A program made the position numbers and the translations under genes. 64,000 bases of DNA from Parvibaculum sp963696585. GTDB taxonomy: Bacteria > Pseudomonadota > Alphaproteobacteria > Parvibaculales > Parvibaculaceae. The notes under the pieces were generated by a model. That model ran no database searches. It saw only the letters and a list, made by a program, of their open reading frames with translations, and was not told the DNA's origin. The stretch is from NCBI GenBank assembly GCA_963696585.1, contig CAVOKW010000035.1, forward strand, positions 62,001 to 126,000, in the 5' to 3' direction. Position 1 is the first letter of the stretch; the number at the start of each line of letters is the position of its first letter. This document shows positions 17,468 to 24,876 of this stretch, one piece after another.

Positions 17468-18088
17468 ATGACAAAGCGCCAGGATGCGAAGTTCAAAATT
17501 GACCGCCGTATGGGTGAAAACCTGTGGGGCCGTCCCAAAAGCCCCATCAATCGCCGTGAATATGGCCCTGGCCAGCATGGTCAGCGCCGCAAGAGCAAGC
17601 TGTCGGATTTCGGCATCCAGCTCCGCGCCAAGCAGAAGCTGAAGGGCTATTACGGCAATATTTCCGAGAAGCAGTTCAAGGGCATCTACAAGGAAGCGGC
17701 ACGTCTGCGTGGTGACACGGGCGAGCTGCTGATCGGCCTTCTGGAACGCCGTCTCGATGCGATCGTTTATCGCGCCAAGTTCGTGCAGACCGTTTTCGCG
17801 GCCCGCCAGTTCGTCAATCATGGCCATGTGCTGGTCAATGGCGAGCGCGTCAACATCTCCAGCTATCGCGTGAAGGATGGCGATGTCATCACGGTGCGCG
17901 AGAAGTCGCGCCAGATGACGGCTGTGCTTGAAGCCGCCCAGAGTGCCGAGCGCGATGTGCCGGATTATCTCGAAGTCGATCATGAGAAGATGACGGCGAA
18001 GTTCGTGCGCACGCCCGCTTTCGGCGATGTGCCTTACCCGGTTCAGATGGAGCCCAACCTTGTCGTCGAATTCTACTCGCGCAGCTAA
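17468..18088 (+). CDS. rpsD: 30S ribosomal protein S4
   Basis: Primary 16S rRNA-binding protein of the small subunit body. 206 residues, full length. The N-terminal region (KFKIDRRMGENLWGRPKSP) is followed by the S4 RNA-binding domain (RLDAIVYRAKF, QFVNHGHVLVNGERVNI) and the C-terminal VPYPVQMEPNLVVEFYSR. A strong terminator follows. Eighty-eight bp from its 3' end recur at 20483-20570 as a decayed fragment fused to a truncated purL copy. Confidence 0.99.
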   Translation: MTKRQDAKFKIDRRMGENLWGRPKSPINRREYGPGQHGQRRKSKLSDFGIQLRAKQKLKGYYGNISEKQFKGIYKEAARLRGDTGELLIGLLERRLDAIVYRAKFVQTVFAARQFVNHGHVLVNGERVNISSYRVKDGDVITVREKSRQMTAVLEAAQSAERDVPDYLEVDHEKMTAKFVRTPAFGDVPYPVQMEPNLVVEFYSRS

Positions 18089-18156
18089 CGCCGCGCGGAC
18101 GGAAATTCTCCTCGCGCAGGCTAGTCCGCGTTGGCCTTTTATGGTCAGAAGAATGC

Positions 18157-18187
18157 AAGCCGCGGACCCTGTGTCCGCGGCTTTTTT
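18157..18187 (+). terminator. Rho-independent terminator of rpsD
   Basis: A perfect 11-bp stem AAGCCGCGGAC / GTCCGCGGCTT with a 5-nt loop (18168-18172) is followed by a T6 run. It is 69 nt after the rpsD stop. Confidence 0.9.
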
Positions 18188-18293
18188 GTTGAACTGTCTT
18201 TGGGACAGGGCGAGAGCGTATCCCATGCCTGATGACAGCCATCTGGTCTTTGCGCTATAGCAGGCCCTGAAACTGACGCAGCGGAGCGAGCCC

Positions 18294-18704
18294 ATGTCCC
18301 AGCCCAAAAAAGAAAAACCCGTCCTGATTGAAGTCGGACCGGGTGAGCTGATCGACAAAATCACTATTCTGCGCATCAAGTCTGAACGCATGAGTGATGC
18401 GGCCAAGCTCGTCAATGTGCGCCATGAATTGAGTGTGCTGGATAAGTCGCGCAAGGAGAACCTGGAGGACAGCGCCGAGCTTCGCCGTCTGGAGGGGGAG
18501 CTCAAGGCAGTCAATGAAGCGCTCTGGGTGATTGAGGATGATATTCGTCAGTGTGAGGCGAATAAGGACTTCGGCCAGACATTCATTGATCTGGCTCGCT
18601 CGGTCTATATGCAGAATGACAAGCGTGCGGTCTTGAAGAAGGAGATCAATCTCCTGACGGGCTCGTCGATTGTGGAAGAAAAATCCTACACCAAATTTGA
18701 ATGA
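18294..18704 (+). CDS. DUF6165 family protein
   Basis: Cytoplasmic, strongly charged 136-residue protein. The N-terminus has the family pattern VGPGELIDKITILRIKSERM, followed by long predicted helices rich in Lys/Glu (residues 35-115). Family members often sit beside glycosyltransferases; here a GT9 family gene lies tail-to-tail four bp away. Biochemical function is unknown. The DUF number is from memory of this N-terminal motif. Confidence 0.7.
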   Translation: MSQPKKEKPVLIEVGPGELIDKITILRIKSERMSDAAKLVNVRHELSVLDKSRKENLEDSAELRRLEGELKAVNEALWVIEDDIRQCEANKDFGQTFIDLARSVYMQNDKRAVLKKEINLLTGSSIVEEKSYTKFE

Positions 18705-18708
18705 TGGC

Positions 18709-19662
18709 TCACGTGCGGGCGAGGAGCTTGCAGGCTTCTTCATGGACCTTATCGACCGTCAGATCCTGCATGCCGTTTTCGCCATCATAACCATCGCCCG
18801 TTTCGGCGATAATGTCTGCCAGAGGACGGCCTCGCACGCTCGTACATTTTTCGCCCCAAGGATCATAAAGATGATCAGCTGTGGGGCCAAAGAGACCGAG
18901 TGTGGGGACGCCTGCGGCTGCTGCCAGATGCATGAGCCCGGAGTCGTTGCCAATATAGAGGCGACAGCGTTCCAAGGCTGCGGCGACGAGGGGCAATGCA
19001 CCGCTTTCCGGTCCGTCCCTGTCAATCATGATGATCTGACGTTCTTTGGGGATCGCCTTAAAAAGGGGTTCGCAGAATTTGCGTTCATCAGGACCTGCCG
19101 TGATCAGCACATAGGCACCACTCAGCGGTCCCTTTGGGGCAGTCAGGCGCTGCACGGTTTCCACAAAGCGATCCAGTGGCCACATTTTGCGCGCCCAGTT
19201 CGCGGTTGGGCCGACCGCCAGCACAATGCGCCCATCGGGTATGAGTTCAGCAGCCTGCTTGCGCGCCTCTTCGCCCGGCCAGACGCGCGGGGCAGGGGCC
19301 GGATCAAAATTGCCAACACTGGCATTATGCAGCACGCGATGTCGTTCATGGTCTGCGCGCAGCACATGGCGCTTCTTTGTCCAGAGAACCCAGGCTGTTG
19401 CAGAGCCACGCAAATCGACCACGAGATCCCAGCGCGTGAAAAAGGTTTCCTTGAGCAATTTGCGCCAGTGACCGGCGCGCTTTTCCTTGCGCATCGCGAT
19501 GACCTTATCGACGCGCGGTGCATGCTCGAAAATGGGCACCACGACGGGCCCGCAGGCAATCGTGAAGCGGGCATCTGGATAGCGCTCCATGAGACCGGCG
19601 AGCAAACCGGTCGAGAGCACGGCGTCGCCGAGTCTGGTGGAGGTAATGAAGAGAATTTTCAT
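18709..19662 (-). CDS. Glycosyltransferase family 9 (heptosyltransferase-like)
   Basis: ADP-heptose:LPS heptosyltransferase superfamily member, 317 residues. The GT-B fold signatures are present: N-terminal MKILFITSTRLGDAVLSTGL, the central LAVGPTANWARKMWP segment and the C-terminal donor-site motif IGNDSGLMHLAAAAGVPTLG. Probably adds a sugar to lipopolysaccharide core or another surface glycan; acceptor and donor are not evident. Convergent with the DUF6165 gene, 36 bp downstream (in its transcription direction, upstream) of grxD copy 1. Confidence 0.85.
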   Translation of the reverse strand: MKILFITSTRLGDAVLSTGLLAGLMERYPDARFTIACGPVVVPIFEHAPRVDKVIAMRKEKRAGHWRKLLKETFFTRWDLVVDLRGSATAWVLWTKKRHVLRADHERHRVLHNASVGNFDPAPAPRVWPGEEARKQAAELIPDGRIVLAVGPTANWARKMWPLDRFVETVQRLTAPKGPLSGAYVLITAGPDERKFCEPLFKAIPKERQIIMIDRDGPESGALPLVAAALERCRLYIGNDSGLMHLAAAAGVPTLGLFGPTADHLYDPWGEKCTSVRGRPLADIIAETGDGYDGENGMQDLTVDKVHEEACKLLART

Positions 19663-19698
19663 TGACTGGCGCGCTATCCCTGCCGTGTGTCGGCGAGC

Positions 19699-20049
19699 TT
19701 ATTCAGCTGCCGCTTCTGCAGCAATGCCTTTTTCTGTCAGATAGTCACGGAGTTCACCCTGCTCGAACATTTCGCGCACGATGTCGCAACCGCCAACAAA
19801 CTCACCCTTCACATAAAGCTGGGGAATGGTCGGCCAATCGGAATATTCCTTGATGCCCTGACGGATGGCGTCGTCTTCCAGCACATTGATGCCTTTGAAG
19901 GGAACGTTGAGATAGGTCAGCACCTGCACGACCGCATTGGAAAAGCCGCATTGCGGGAAAACCGGCGTGCCCTTCATAAACACAACAATGTCGTTACCCT
20001 CGACTTCAGCGCGGATGCGGTCGAATACGGGATTGTCGCTCATGTTCAA
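19699..20049 (-). CDS. grxD: Monothiol glutaredoxin Grx4/GrxD, copy 1
   Basis: CGFS-type glutaredoxin that carries [2Fe-2S] clusters and partners BolA in iron-sulfur trafficking. 116 residues with the active-site motif PQCGFS (Cys34), the glutathione-site WPTIPQLYVKGEFVGG and GGCDI. Copy 2 is at 24877-25224; the proteins are the same except for the last 13 or so residues (here TEKGIAAEAAAE). At the nucleotide level only three substitutions are seen between this C-terminal tail and position 19902, and none further on. It lies 28 bp downstream of bolA copy 1. Confidence 0.95.
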   Translation of the reverse strand: MNMSDNPVFDRIRAEVEGNDIVVFMKGTPVFPQCGFSNAVVQVLTYLNVPFKGINVLEDDAIRQGIKEYSDWPTIPQLYVKGEFVGGCDIVREMFEQGELRDYLTEKGIAAEAAAE

Positions 20050-20077
20050 AGTCCTCTGATTCTTTCTGGCCGCTGGC

Positions 20078-20311
20078 TCATTCGGGGGCGGAGGTCTGGA
20101 GTGCCAGAGCGTGCAGCTCGGTCCCCATGCCGCCCTTGAGCGCGTTGTAAACCATCTGGTGCTGCTGCACCCTTGTCATGCCCTTGAAGGAGGCGGAAAC
20201 CACGTTGGCGGCGTAATGGTCGCCATCGCCCGCCAGATCGCGGATTTCGATCACGGCATCAGGAATGGCCTGCTGAATCAGTTTCTCAATGTCAGAAGCT
20301 GTCATCGCCAT
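20078..20311 (-). CDS. bolA: BolA family protein, copy 1
   Basis: BolA-like partner of monothiol glutaredoxin, 77 residues. Conserved landmarks are the class II KH-like fold with RVQQHQMVYNAL (His51) and the ELHAL motif (His67), residues linked to cluster coordination in Grx-BolA complexes. Encodes a protein identical to copy 2 at 25253-25486. Probably co-transcribed with grxD copy 1. The start is preceded by GGGGAG. Confidence 0.93.
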   Translation of the reverse strand: MAMTASDIEKLIQQAIPDAVIEIRDLAGDGDHYAANVVSASFKGMTRVQQHQMVYNALKGGMGTELHALALQTSAPE

Positions 20312-20341
20312 GCCGGGTTACTCCCCTTCACATCCAGTCGA

Positions 20342-20486
20342 TCAAACTTCATGCGCCTGCGCCATATAGGCAGGCAGCCAACCCTCATGCGCCATGCGCA
20401 GCCTCTCCAATGATATGGGAGAGGCCTTGCCAAGTGTCAATTGCTCACCGCCGGTGAGGCCGAGGAAGCGGGCCGGAACGCCCGCC
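20342..20486 (-). pseudogene. Truncated 3' end of purL (duplication remnant)
   Basis: Identical to the last 145 bp of the complete purL gene (25517-25661), at a constant offset of 5175 bp shared with bolA and grxD. The homology stops abruptly at 20486, where the sequence continues as rpsD. Four bases (CGCC, 20483-20486) fit either parent. There is no purL start; this is a non-functional tail left by the duplication. Confidence 0.92.
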
Positions 20487-20570
20487 CGCTTTCGGCGATG
20501 TGCCTTACCCGGTTCAGATGGAACCCAACCTTGTCGTCGAATTCTCCTCGCGCAGCTCGTGCCGCGCGGA
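20483..20570 (+). pseudogene. Fragment of the rpsD 3' end fused to truncated purL
   Basis: Matches 18012-18099 (rpsD codons 182-206 plus 11 bp beyond) at offset 2471. Differences seen are a silent GAG to GAA, Tyr to Ser (TAC to TCC), and loss of the stop codon (TAA to TCG). It has no start codon or ribosome-binding site, so it is not expressed as S4. Confidence 0.92.
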
Positions 20571-20583
20571 GGCTATAACTGCA

Positions 20584-20613
20584 AAAGGCCCCGGAGCAAT
20601 CCGGGGCCTTTTT
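20584..20613. terminator. Bidirectional hairpin terminator
   Basis: An 11-bp perfect stem AAAGGCCCCGG / CCGGGGCCTTT with a six-base loop (20595-20600), T-rich on both strands. It would stop minus-strand transcription of the secreted repeat protein gene and plus-strand readthrough. It marks the left border of the EF-hand/two-component module. Confidence 0.85.
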
Positions 20614-20673
20614 CATTGGGTCGACAGGGGGATGACAACCCAATGGGGGAGGGGGGTCATGCCGGATGGGCGA

Positions 20674-21327
20674 TCAGTGAACGGTGACCCAGTGCGAGGC
20701 TTCCCCACCATTGGGACCCGATGTGGATTCCTGGTGTGTGACGCTTCCATCCTCGTTTTTCACCGTGCTTGTGTCATGCGTGGTAGTACCATTGGGGCCG
20801 GTATGCGTGATGCTGCGCGAGCAGCCGCTGCCCTGGGTGCAGCTACCATCAAGCGTGGTGCTGGCGCTATAGCCATTGGAGCCTGTCGTTTCGCGGCTGC
20901 GCGACCAGCTGCCATTGCCATTGTTGACAGCAGTGCCCGATGAAGTGGCTGACCCGTTGGGCCCTGTGTAAGTGGTCGATGAGCTGACAGATCCGTCGCC
21001 ATTTGGCGTCACTTCGCGTTCACGCGAATAGGTGTTGCCGGAATTGGTTGTCGTGGTGCGCGTACTGGAGCAGCCTGCCCCATCGCCGCAATTGCGATCA
21101 TAAGTGCGGGTGCCGCCATAGCCGCCATTCGTCTGAATCTCGCGGCTGCGCGAGACGCTGCCGGGGGATCGCGAGACCGAGCCTGACCAACTGCCGCCGC
21201 GACCCGCAGCGCCAACGGCGGAACCACCGCGCGAGATGTCGCGCGCTTCGGCGTAATCGATGAAGAAACCCGTGGCAAGACCGGCAAGAAGCGCCAATGT
21301 CCCGGTGAGAAGAATTGTCTTTTTCAT
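20674..21327 (-). CDS. Secreted Ser/Gly/Thr-rich repeat protein with paired C-x5-C motifs
   Basis: Not a recognised family. 217 residues from the ATG at 21327 (AGGAG upstream), with a signal peptide (MKKTILLTGTLALLAGLATG). The mature part is low in hydrophobics and rich in Ser, Thr, Gly and Asn. It contains an approximately 82-residue imperfect repeat: C80-x5-C86 then NGDGSV at 109-114 and TGPNG at 121-125; C163-x5-C169 then TGPNG at 176-180 and NEDGSV at 191-196. SGPNG recurs at 203-207, and Ser-Arg-x-Arg-Glu motifs at 101 and 142. It looks like an extended beta-rich extracellular or surface protein. Thirty-four bp downstream of the EF-hand gene, so probably one operon. Confidence 0.75.
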   Translation of the reverse strand: MKKTILLTGTLALLAGLATGFFIDYAEARDISRGGSAVGAAGRGGSWSGSVSRSPGSVSRSREIQTNGGYGGTRTYDRNCGDGAGCSSTRTTTTNSGNTYSREREVTPNGDGSVSSSTTYTGPNGSATSSGTAVNNGNGSWSRSRETTGSNGYSASTTLDGSCTQGSGCSRSITHTGPNGTTTHDTSTVKNEDGSVTHQESTSGPNGGEASHWVTVH

Positions 21328-21361
21328 GATGAAGCTCCTATTGGAAATGGGGGGGAAGGGA

Positions 21362-21676
21362 TTAGCGGCGCAGGCCCTTGAATGTGTCGCGAAGTTCGGC
21401 GCGTGTGATCTGTCCGTCGCCGTTTCCATCCAGCCGGCTGAGTTCAGCCAGACGTGCATCCGTGAATTCGGTCTTGGTGAGTTGGCCGTCCCTGTTGGCG
21501 TCCATCTTGTCGAATTGCCCTTCGAGAGCATGCTGGGCTTCAAGAGAGGCAATCGCTCCGTCATGATTGGAGTCGAGATCAAGGATACCGAAGGCGAGGG
21601 CTGGTGCCGCAAAGGCGACAAACAACAGGCTGGCAGCGATGGGCAGAGCAACTTTCAGAGAAGCACTTTTCGTCAT
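21362..21676 (-). CDS. Periplasmic EF-hand calcium-binding protein
   Basis: 104 residues: a signal peptide (residues 1-28, ending APALA) and three canonical EF-hand loops at residues 35-46, 59-70 and 83-94. Each has D-x-N-x-D-G-x-(I/L)-x3-E, so all calcium ligands are present. Expected to bind Ca2+ in the periplasm. It is divergent from an OmpR-type response regulator with a 140-bp shared spacer that contains a TGTAAC direct repeat. The ATG at 21676 was chosen because it starts the signal peptide; the frame extends upstream without protein-like sequence. Confidence 0.88.
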   Translation of the reverse strand: MTKSASLKVALPIAASLLFVAFAAPALAFGILDLDSNHDGAIASLEAQHALEGQFDKMDANRDGQLTKTEFTDARLAELSRLDGNGDGQITRAELRDTFKGLRR

Positions 21677-21760
21677 GTGACTGGCTCCGGTCAGTGTCGT
21701 TGGTGGCACGAGGAGATTAAACGGCAGGCAGCGCCTGCCGATTGCGGGGTTGTTTCGGCA

Positions 21761-21776
21761 TGTAACATTATGTAAC
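21761..21776. promoter_or_regulatory. Candidate response-regulator operator (TGTAAC direct repeat)
   Basis: TGTAACATTATGTAAC is a perfect 6-bp direct repeat with 10-bp periodicity, the arrangement bound by OmpR/PhoB-family dimers. It lies 41 bp before the response regulator start and 85 bp from the EF-hand start. A 7-bp inverted repeat GGCAGGC/GCCTGCC is at 21723-21739. Binding by the adjacent regulator is inferred. Confidence 0.6.
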
Positions 21777-21816
21777 GGGCCTTGAGATAAGTCGGCGGCG
21801 ATGACAAAAATGCACA

Positions 21817-22539
21817 ATGAACAAGGAAGCAGCCGTTTTTCATATCCTGATCGTCGAGGACGACCGCGAGATTGGCGATCTGGTGCTTGATCTTTTGACC
21901 CGTGAGGGCTTCGCTGCCCGGCTGGCGCGCTCTGGCGCGGAAATGGATCAATTGATGATGCAGGAGGCGGTCGATCTGGTGGTGCTTGATCTGATGCTTC
22001 CGGGTGAAGATGGCATATCGATCTGTCGGCGGTTACGGTCGCGCAGCGCCCTTCCCATCATCATGCTGACGGCAAAGGGTGATGATATTGACCGCATCAT
22101 TGGCCTCGAAATCGGCGCCGACGATTATATGGGCAAACCGTTCAATCCGCGTGAGCTGCTGGCGCGGATCCGCTCGGTGTTGCGACGGACCGCGCAGACA
22201 GCCAGACTCGATGTCGTCGGTTCGGAGCGGCGGCATTTTGCGGGCTACATATTTGACGTCGAGGCGCGTCGGCTCATACGGGATGGCGTGGAAATCGAAT
22301 TATCGACGGGCGATTATGATCTTCTGCTTGCCTTGACAGCCAATCCGCGCCGCCTGCTCACACGCGACCAATTGATGGACATGACCAAGGGGCGCAGCTG
22401 GGAGGCTTTTGATCGTTCCATCGATGTGGCCCTGTCGCGGCTCCGGCGCAAGATCGAAACGGACTCGGCGCAACCGGCCCTGATCAAGACCATCCGCAAT
22501 GCCGGATACATGTTGACCGTGCCGGTGGAACGGGTATGA
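21817..22539 (+). CDS. OmpR/PhoB-family response regulator
   Basis: DNA-binding response regulator, 240 residues. The receiver domain (about 8-122) has acidic pocket Glu-Asp-Asp (14-16), phosphoacceptor Asp58 (VVLDLMLPGEDG), Thr in MLTAKG and Lys in GKPFNP. The winged-helix C-terminal domain has the recognition region SIDVALSRLRRKIE and RNAGYML. The ATG overlaps nothing upstream; its TGA overlaps the kinase ATG by 4 bp. Probably autoregulatory through the TGTAAC repeat at 21761. Confidence 0.93.
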   Translation: MNKEAAVFHILIVEDDREIGDLVLDLLTREGFAARLARSGAEMDQLMMQEAVDLVVLDLMLPGEDGISICRRLRSRSALPIIMLTAKGDDIDRIIGLEIGADDYMGKPFNPRELLARIRSVLRRTAQTARLDVVGSERRHFAGYIFDVEARRLIRDGVEIELSTGDYDLLLALTANPRRLLTRDQLMDMTKGRSWEAFDRSIDVALSRLRRKIETDSAQPALIKTIRNAGYMLTVPVERV

Positions 22540-23927
22540 GCGGGCTGCGCAGCCTCACCTTGCGCATCTGTCTTATCCTGGCGGGCGCGCTTTTCTTCAT
22601 ATTGCTCGCGATCTTTGTTGCGATTTACGTCCAGAACACGAATGCGTCCTATCGCGGATTTCGTCTGCCTCTTCCCGAGCAGATTTCCGCTATGGTCGAG
22701 TTTCTGGAATCGGCTTCGCCTGAAGAGCAGAATCTCTTTCTGCGTGCGGCCAATTCATCAAGCATGACCGTGCGCGTTGTGGCCAAGGCGCCTGACACGA
22801 CCGAGACTGTCAGGCTTCCCAATGTGACGCGCCTGCTCACGAACTATCTCGACAAACTTGGCGGACGGCATGTCTATGCCATGGTCGACATCGCCCATGG
22901 CCGCATAGGGGAGGGCGTGTCTGAAAGGGCTGGCGTGTTTTGGGCCATGCGGCCTGTCAGGTTGCTTGTTGAGCTGCGTGATGGGCGCACGCTTGTGGTC
23001 GAAGTGACAGGCGAGCTGTTTGCCCGGCTGACAGGATTGCGTCTGGCGCTACTGGTCCTGATCGTCTCGATCATGATTGGCGGCATTTCGCTCTGGGCGG
23101 TGCAGCGCCAGATCAAGCCCTTGCGGCAACTGGCGCTGGCTGTTGATGTGTTTGGTGCGCAACTGGAAATCCCGCCCTTGCCGGATGAGGGCGCCAAGGA
23201 AGTGCGCCAGCTCATTGGTGCGATTGAAAGAATGCAAGCCAGAATTCGCGATCTCGTGAATGGCCGGACGCGCATTCTTGCCGCCATCGGACATGATCTT
23301 GGCACCTATCTGACACGGCTTCGGCTACGCGCCGAATTTATCGGCGATGCGCGGCAGCGCGAGAGCGCGATCCGCGACATTGAAGACATGCATGCGCTGA
23401 TGGCAGATACGCTGACGCTGGCAAAACTTGAAAATGCGGGCGAGTTGATGACGCCAGTCGATCTTGGCGCCATTGTGCGACGGCAAGTCGAGAGCCTTGC
23501 CAATGCAGGCGAACGGGTGACGCATGATCTGGATGAGGAGCCATGCCGGGTGATGGGACGCCCCGTTGCGCTGGGGCGGTTGGTCGGCAATCTGCTCTCC
23601 AACGCGCTCAAATATGGCAAGGCGGCTGAAGTCAGCCTGATGCGCGAGGGTCAGATCGTGCGGCTCATCGTAGCAGACAGGGGACCAGGCATACCGCCTG
23701 AGGAGCGTCAATCGGTTCTGGAACCGTTTTATCGGCGTGATGGGGCGCGCAATCTCGATACGGGCGGCTTTGGGCTCGGCCTTGCCATCGTCGCCGATAT
23801 CGTTCAGCGCCATAATGGCCACATCGCCCTTATGGATCGCGAGGGCGGGGGGCTGATCGTGCGTGTCGATTTGCCATGCGCGCCGCCCGGGCGCGACGGC
23901 CAGTCCCCTGACGCCGCAACGGCATAG
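22536..23927 (+). CDS. Membrane sensor histidine kinase (EnvZ-like) with unusual H-box
   Basis: 463 residues: TM1 near 10-30, a periplasmic domain of about 135 residues, TM2 near 168-190, HAMP, HisKA and HATPase domains. The H-box reads HDLGTYLTRLRLR with His253; the usual Arg-Thr-Pro-Leu is Gly-Thr-Tyr-Leu here, so the conserved Pro is missing. The N-box (NLLSNALKYG), G1 (DRGPGIPPEE) and G2 (GFGLGLAIV) are intact. Translation is coupled to the response regulator (ATGA overlap). The periplasmic domain is not recognised; the neighbouring EF-hand gene makes a divalent-cation stimulus an attractive guess. Confidence 0.9.
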   Translation: MSGLRSLTLRICLILAGALFFILLAIFVAIYVQNTNASYRGFRLPLPEQISAMVEFLESASPEEQNLFLRAANSSSMTVRVVAKAPDTTETVRLPNVTRLLTNYLDKLGGRHVYAMVDIAHGRIGEGVSERAGVFWAMRPVRLLVELRDGRTLVVEVTGELFARLTGLRLALLVLIVSIMIGGISLWAVQRQIKPLRQLALAVDVFGAQLEIPPLPDEGAKEVRQLIGAIERMQARIRDLVNGRTRILAAIGHDLGTYLTRLRLRAEFIGDARQRESAIRDIEDMHALMADTLTLAKLENAGELMTPVDLGAIVRRQVESLANAGERVTHDLDEEPCRVMGRPVALGRLVGNLLSNALKYGKAAEVSLMREGQIVRLIVADRGPGIPPEERQSVLEPFYRRDGARNLDTGGFGLGLAIVADIVQRHNGHIALMDREGGGLIVRVDLPCAPPGRDGQSPDAATA

Positions 23928-23948
23928 GCCTGCACCTCAAATGCAAAA

Positions 23949-23968
23949 CCCCCCGGATTGATCCGGGG
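23949..23968. terminator. Hairpin between the histidine kinase and the dioxygenase genes
   Basis: CCCCGGA-TTGA-TCCGGGG at 23951-23968. On the minus strand it is followed by GGTTTTG, fitting a terminator for the dioxygenase gene; on the plus strand the T-run is weak. It marks the right edge of the two-component module. Confidence 0.6.
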
Positions 23969-24060
23969 CCCCTTGGTTGCGGGGCTCGTCAGTCCCCGCT
24001 TTCACTGAGGGTGAAAGGCCAGGCAGGCGATGCCATGCCGCAATATTTCTAAGTCGGGCA

Positions 24061-24864
24061 TCATGGCGAAAACGCGGGCGGGTAGTGACCGGCAGTTACA
24101 GTCAACATGCTCAGGGAACCCATGATGATGCCATCAACCGGAAAGGCGATGGCATCGTCATATCGCGTTGCGCCGAGCACATAAAGCAATGGCAGATAGT
24201 GGTCGGGTGTTGGTGCGGAGAGCATGGCCGCTTCACCAAGCTGCTCGTAAGCGATCAATGGACCATGTTCGTGTTTGATGATGCAGTTGCGCACGAAACT
24301 GTTGAAGCCTGAAGCCCAGTCGAAGGCGCTCGTCTCGCCCCGCCATTTCACAAGCGAAAGATTGTGCACGACATTGCCTGATCCGATGATGAGTATGCCT
24401 TCATCGCGAAGCGGTGCCAGTCGCTTGCCGATCTCGTAGTGAAACGAAGCGGGCTTGGTGGCATCAATGCTGAGCTGAATGACGGGTATGTCGGCAGCGG
24501 GAAAAGCGTGCAGCAGCACGGACCATGTGCCGTGATCGAGACCCCAGCTTTGATCGAGCACGACATCAAGCGGCTTGAGCAAATCGGCGACGCGCCTGGC
24601 AAGGGCCGGATCACCCGGTGCCGGATATTGCACATCGAAGAGTGCTTGTGGAAAGCGGCCAAAATCATGGATGGTGCGCGGCTGCGCCATCGCGGTGACG
24701 CCAGTGCCTTGCGTGTACCAATGCGCAGAGATGCAGAGAATGGCTTTGGGGCGGGGCAGGCTGGCGCCCAATGCAGCCCAGTGATCCGCATAGGGATTGG
24801 GCTCAATGGCATACATGGGACTGCCATGGCCGAAGAAAACGACAGGTTGTCGTGCTTCGGCCAT
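24061..24864 (-). CDS. Extradiol (LigB-family) ring-cleavage dioxygenase, YgiD/DODA-like
   Basis: 267 residues of the class III extradiol dioxygenase family that includes 4,5-DOPA dioxygenase and E. coli YgiD. Motifs include FFGHGSPM near the N-terminus, CISAHWYT, WGLDHGTWSVL, SGNVVHNL and PTPDHYLPLLYVLGA, which provide the expected metal-binding histidines. The natural substrate in most bacteria is unclear. It ends 12 bp before grxD copy 2 in the same orientation, so it may be transcribed with, and downstream of, the bolA-grxD pair. Confidence 0.88.
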   Translation of the reverse strand: MAEARQPVVFFGHGSPMYAIEPNPYADHWAALGASLPRPKAILCISAHWYTQGTGVTAMAQPRTIHDFGRFPQALFDVQYPAPGDPALARRVADLLKPLDVVLDQSWGLDHGTWSVLLHAFPAADIPVIQLSIDATKPASFHYEIGKRLAPLRDEGILIIGSGNVVHNLSLVKWRGETSAFDWASGFNSFVRNCIIKHEHGPLIAYEQLGEAAMLSAPTPDHYLPLLYVLGATRYDDAIAFPVDGIIMGSLSMLTVTAGHYPPAFSP

Positions 24865-24876
24865 GGTCAGGGATCC

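Noticed and set aside
20500..20943. Plus-strand frame continuing rpsD' sequence
   Set aside because: It only extends the rpsD fragment by loss of its stop codon into the antisense of the secreted protein gene.
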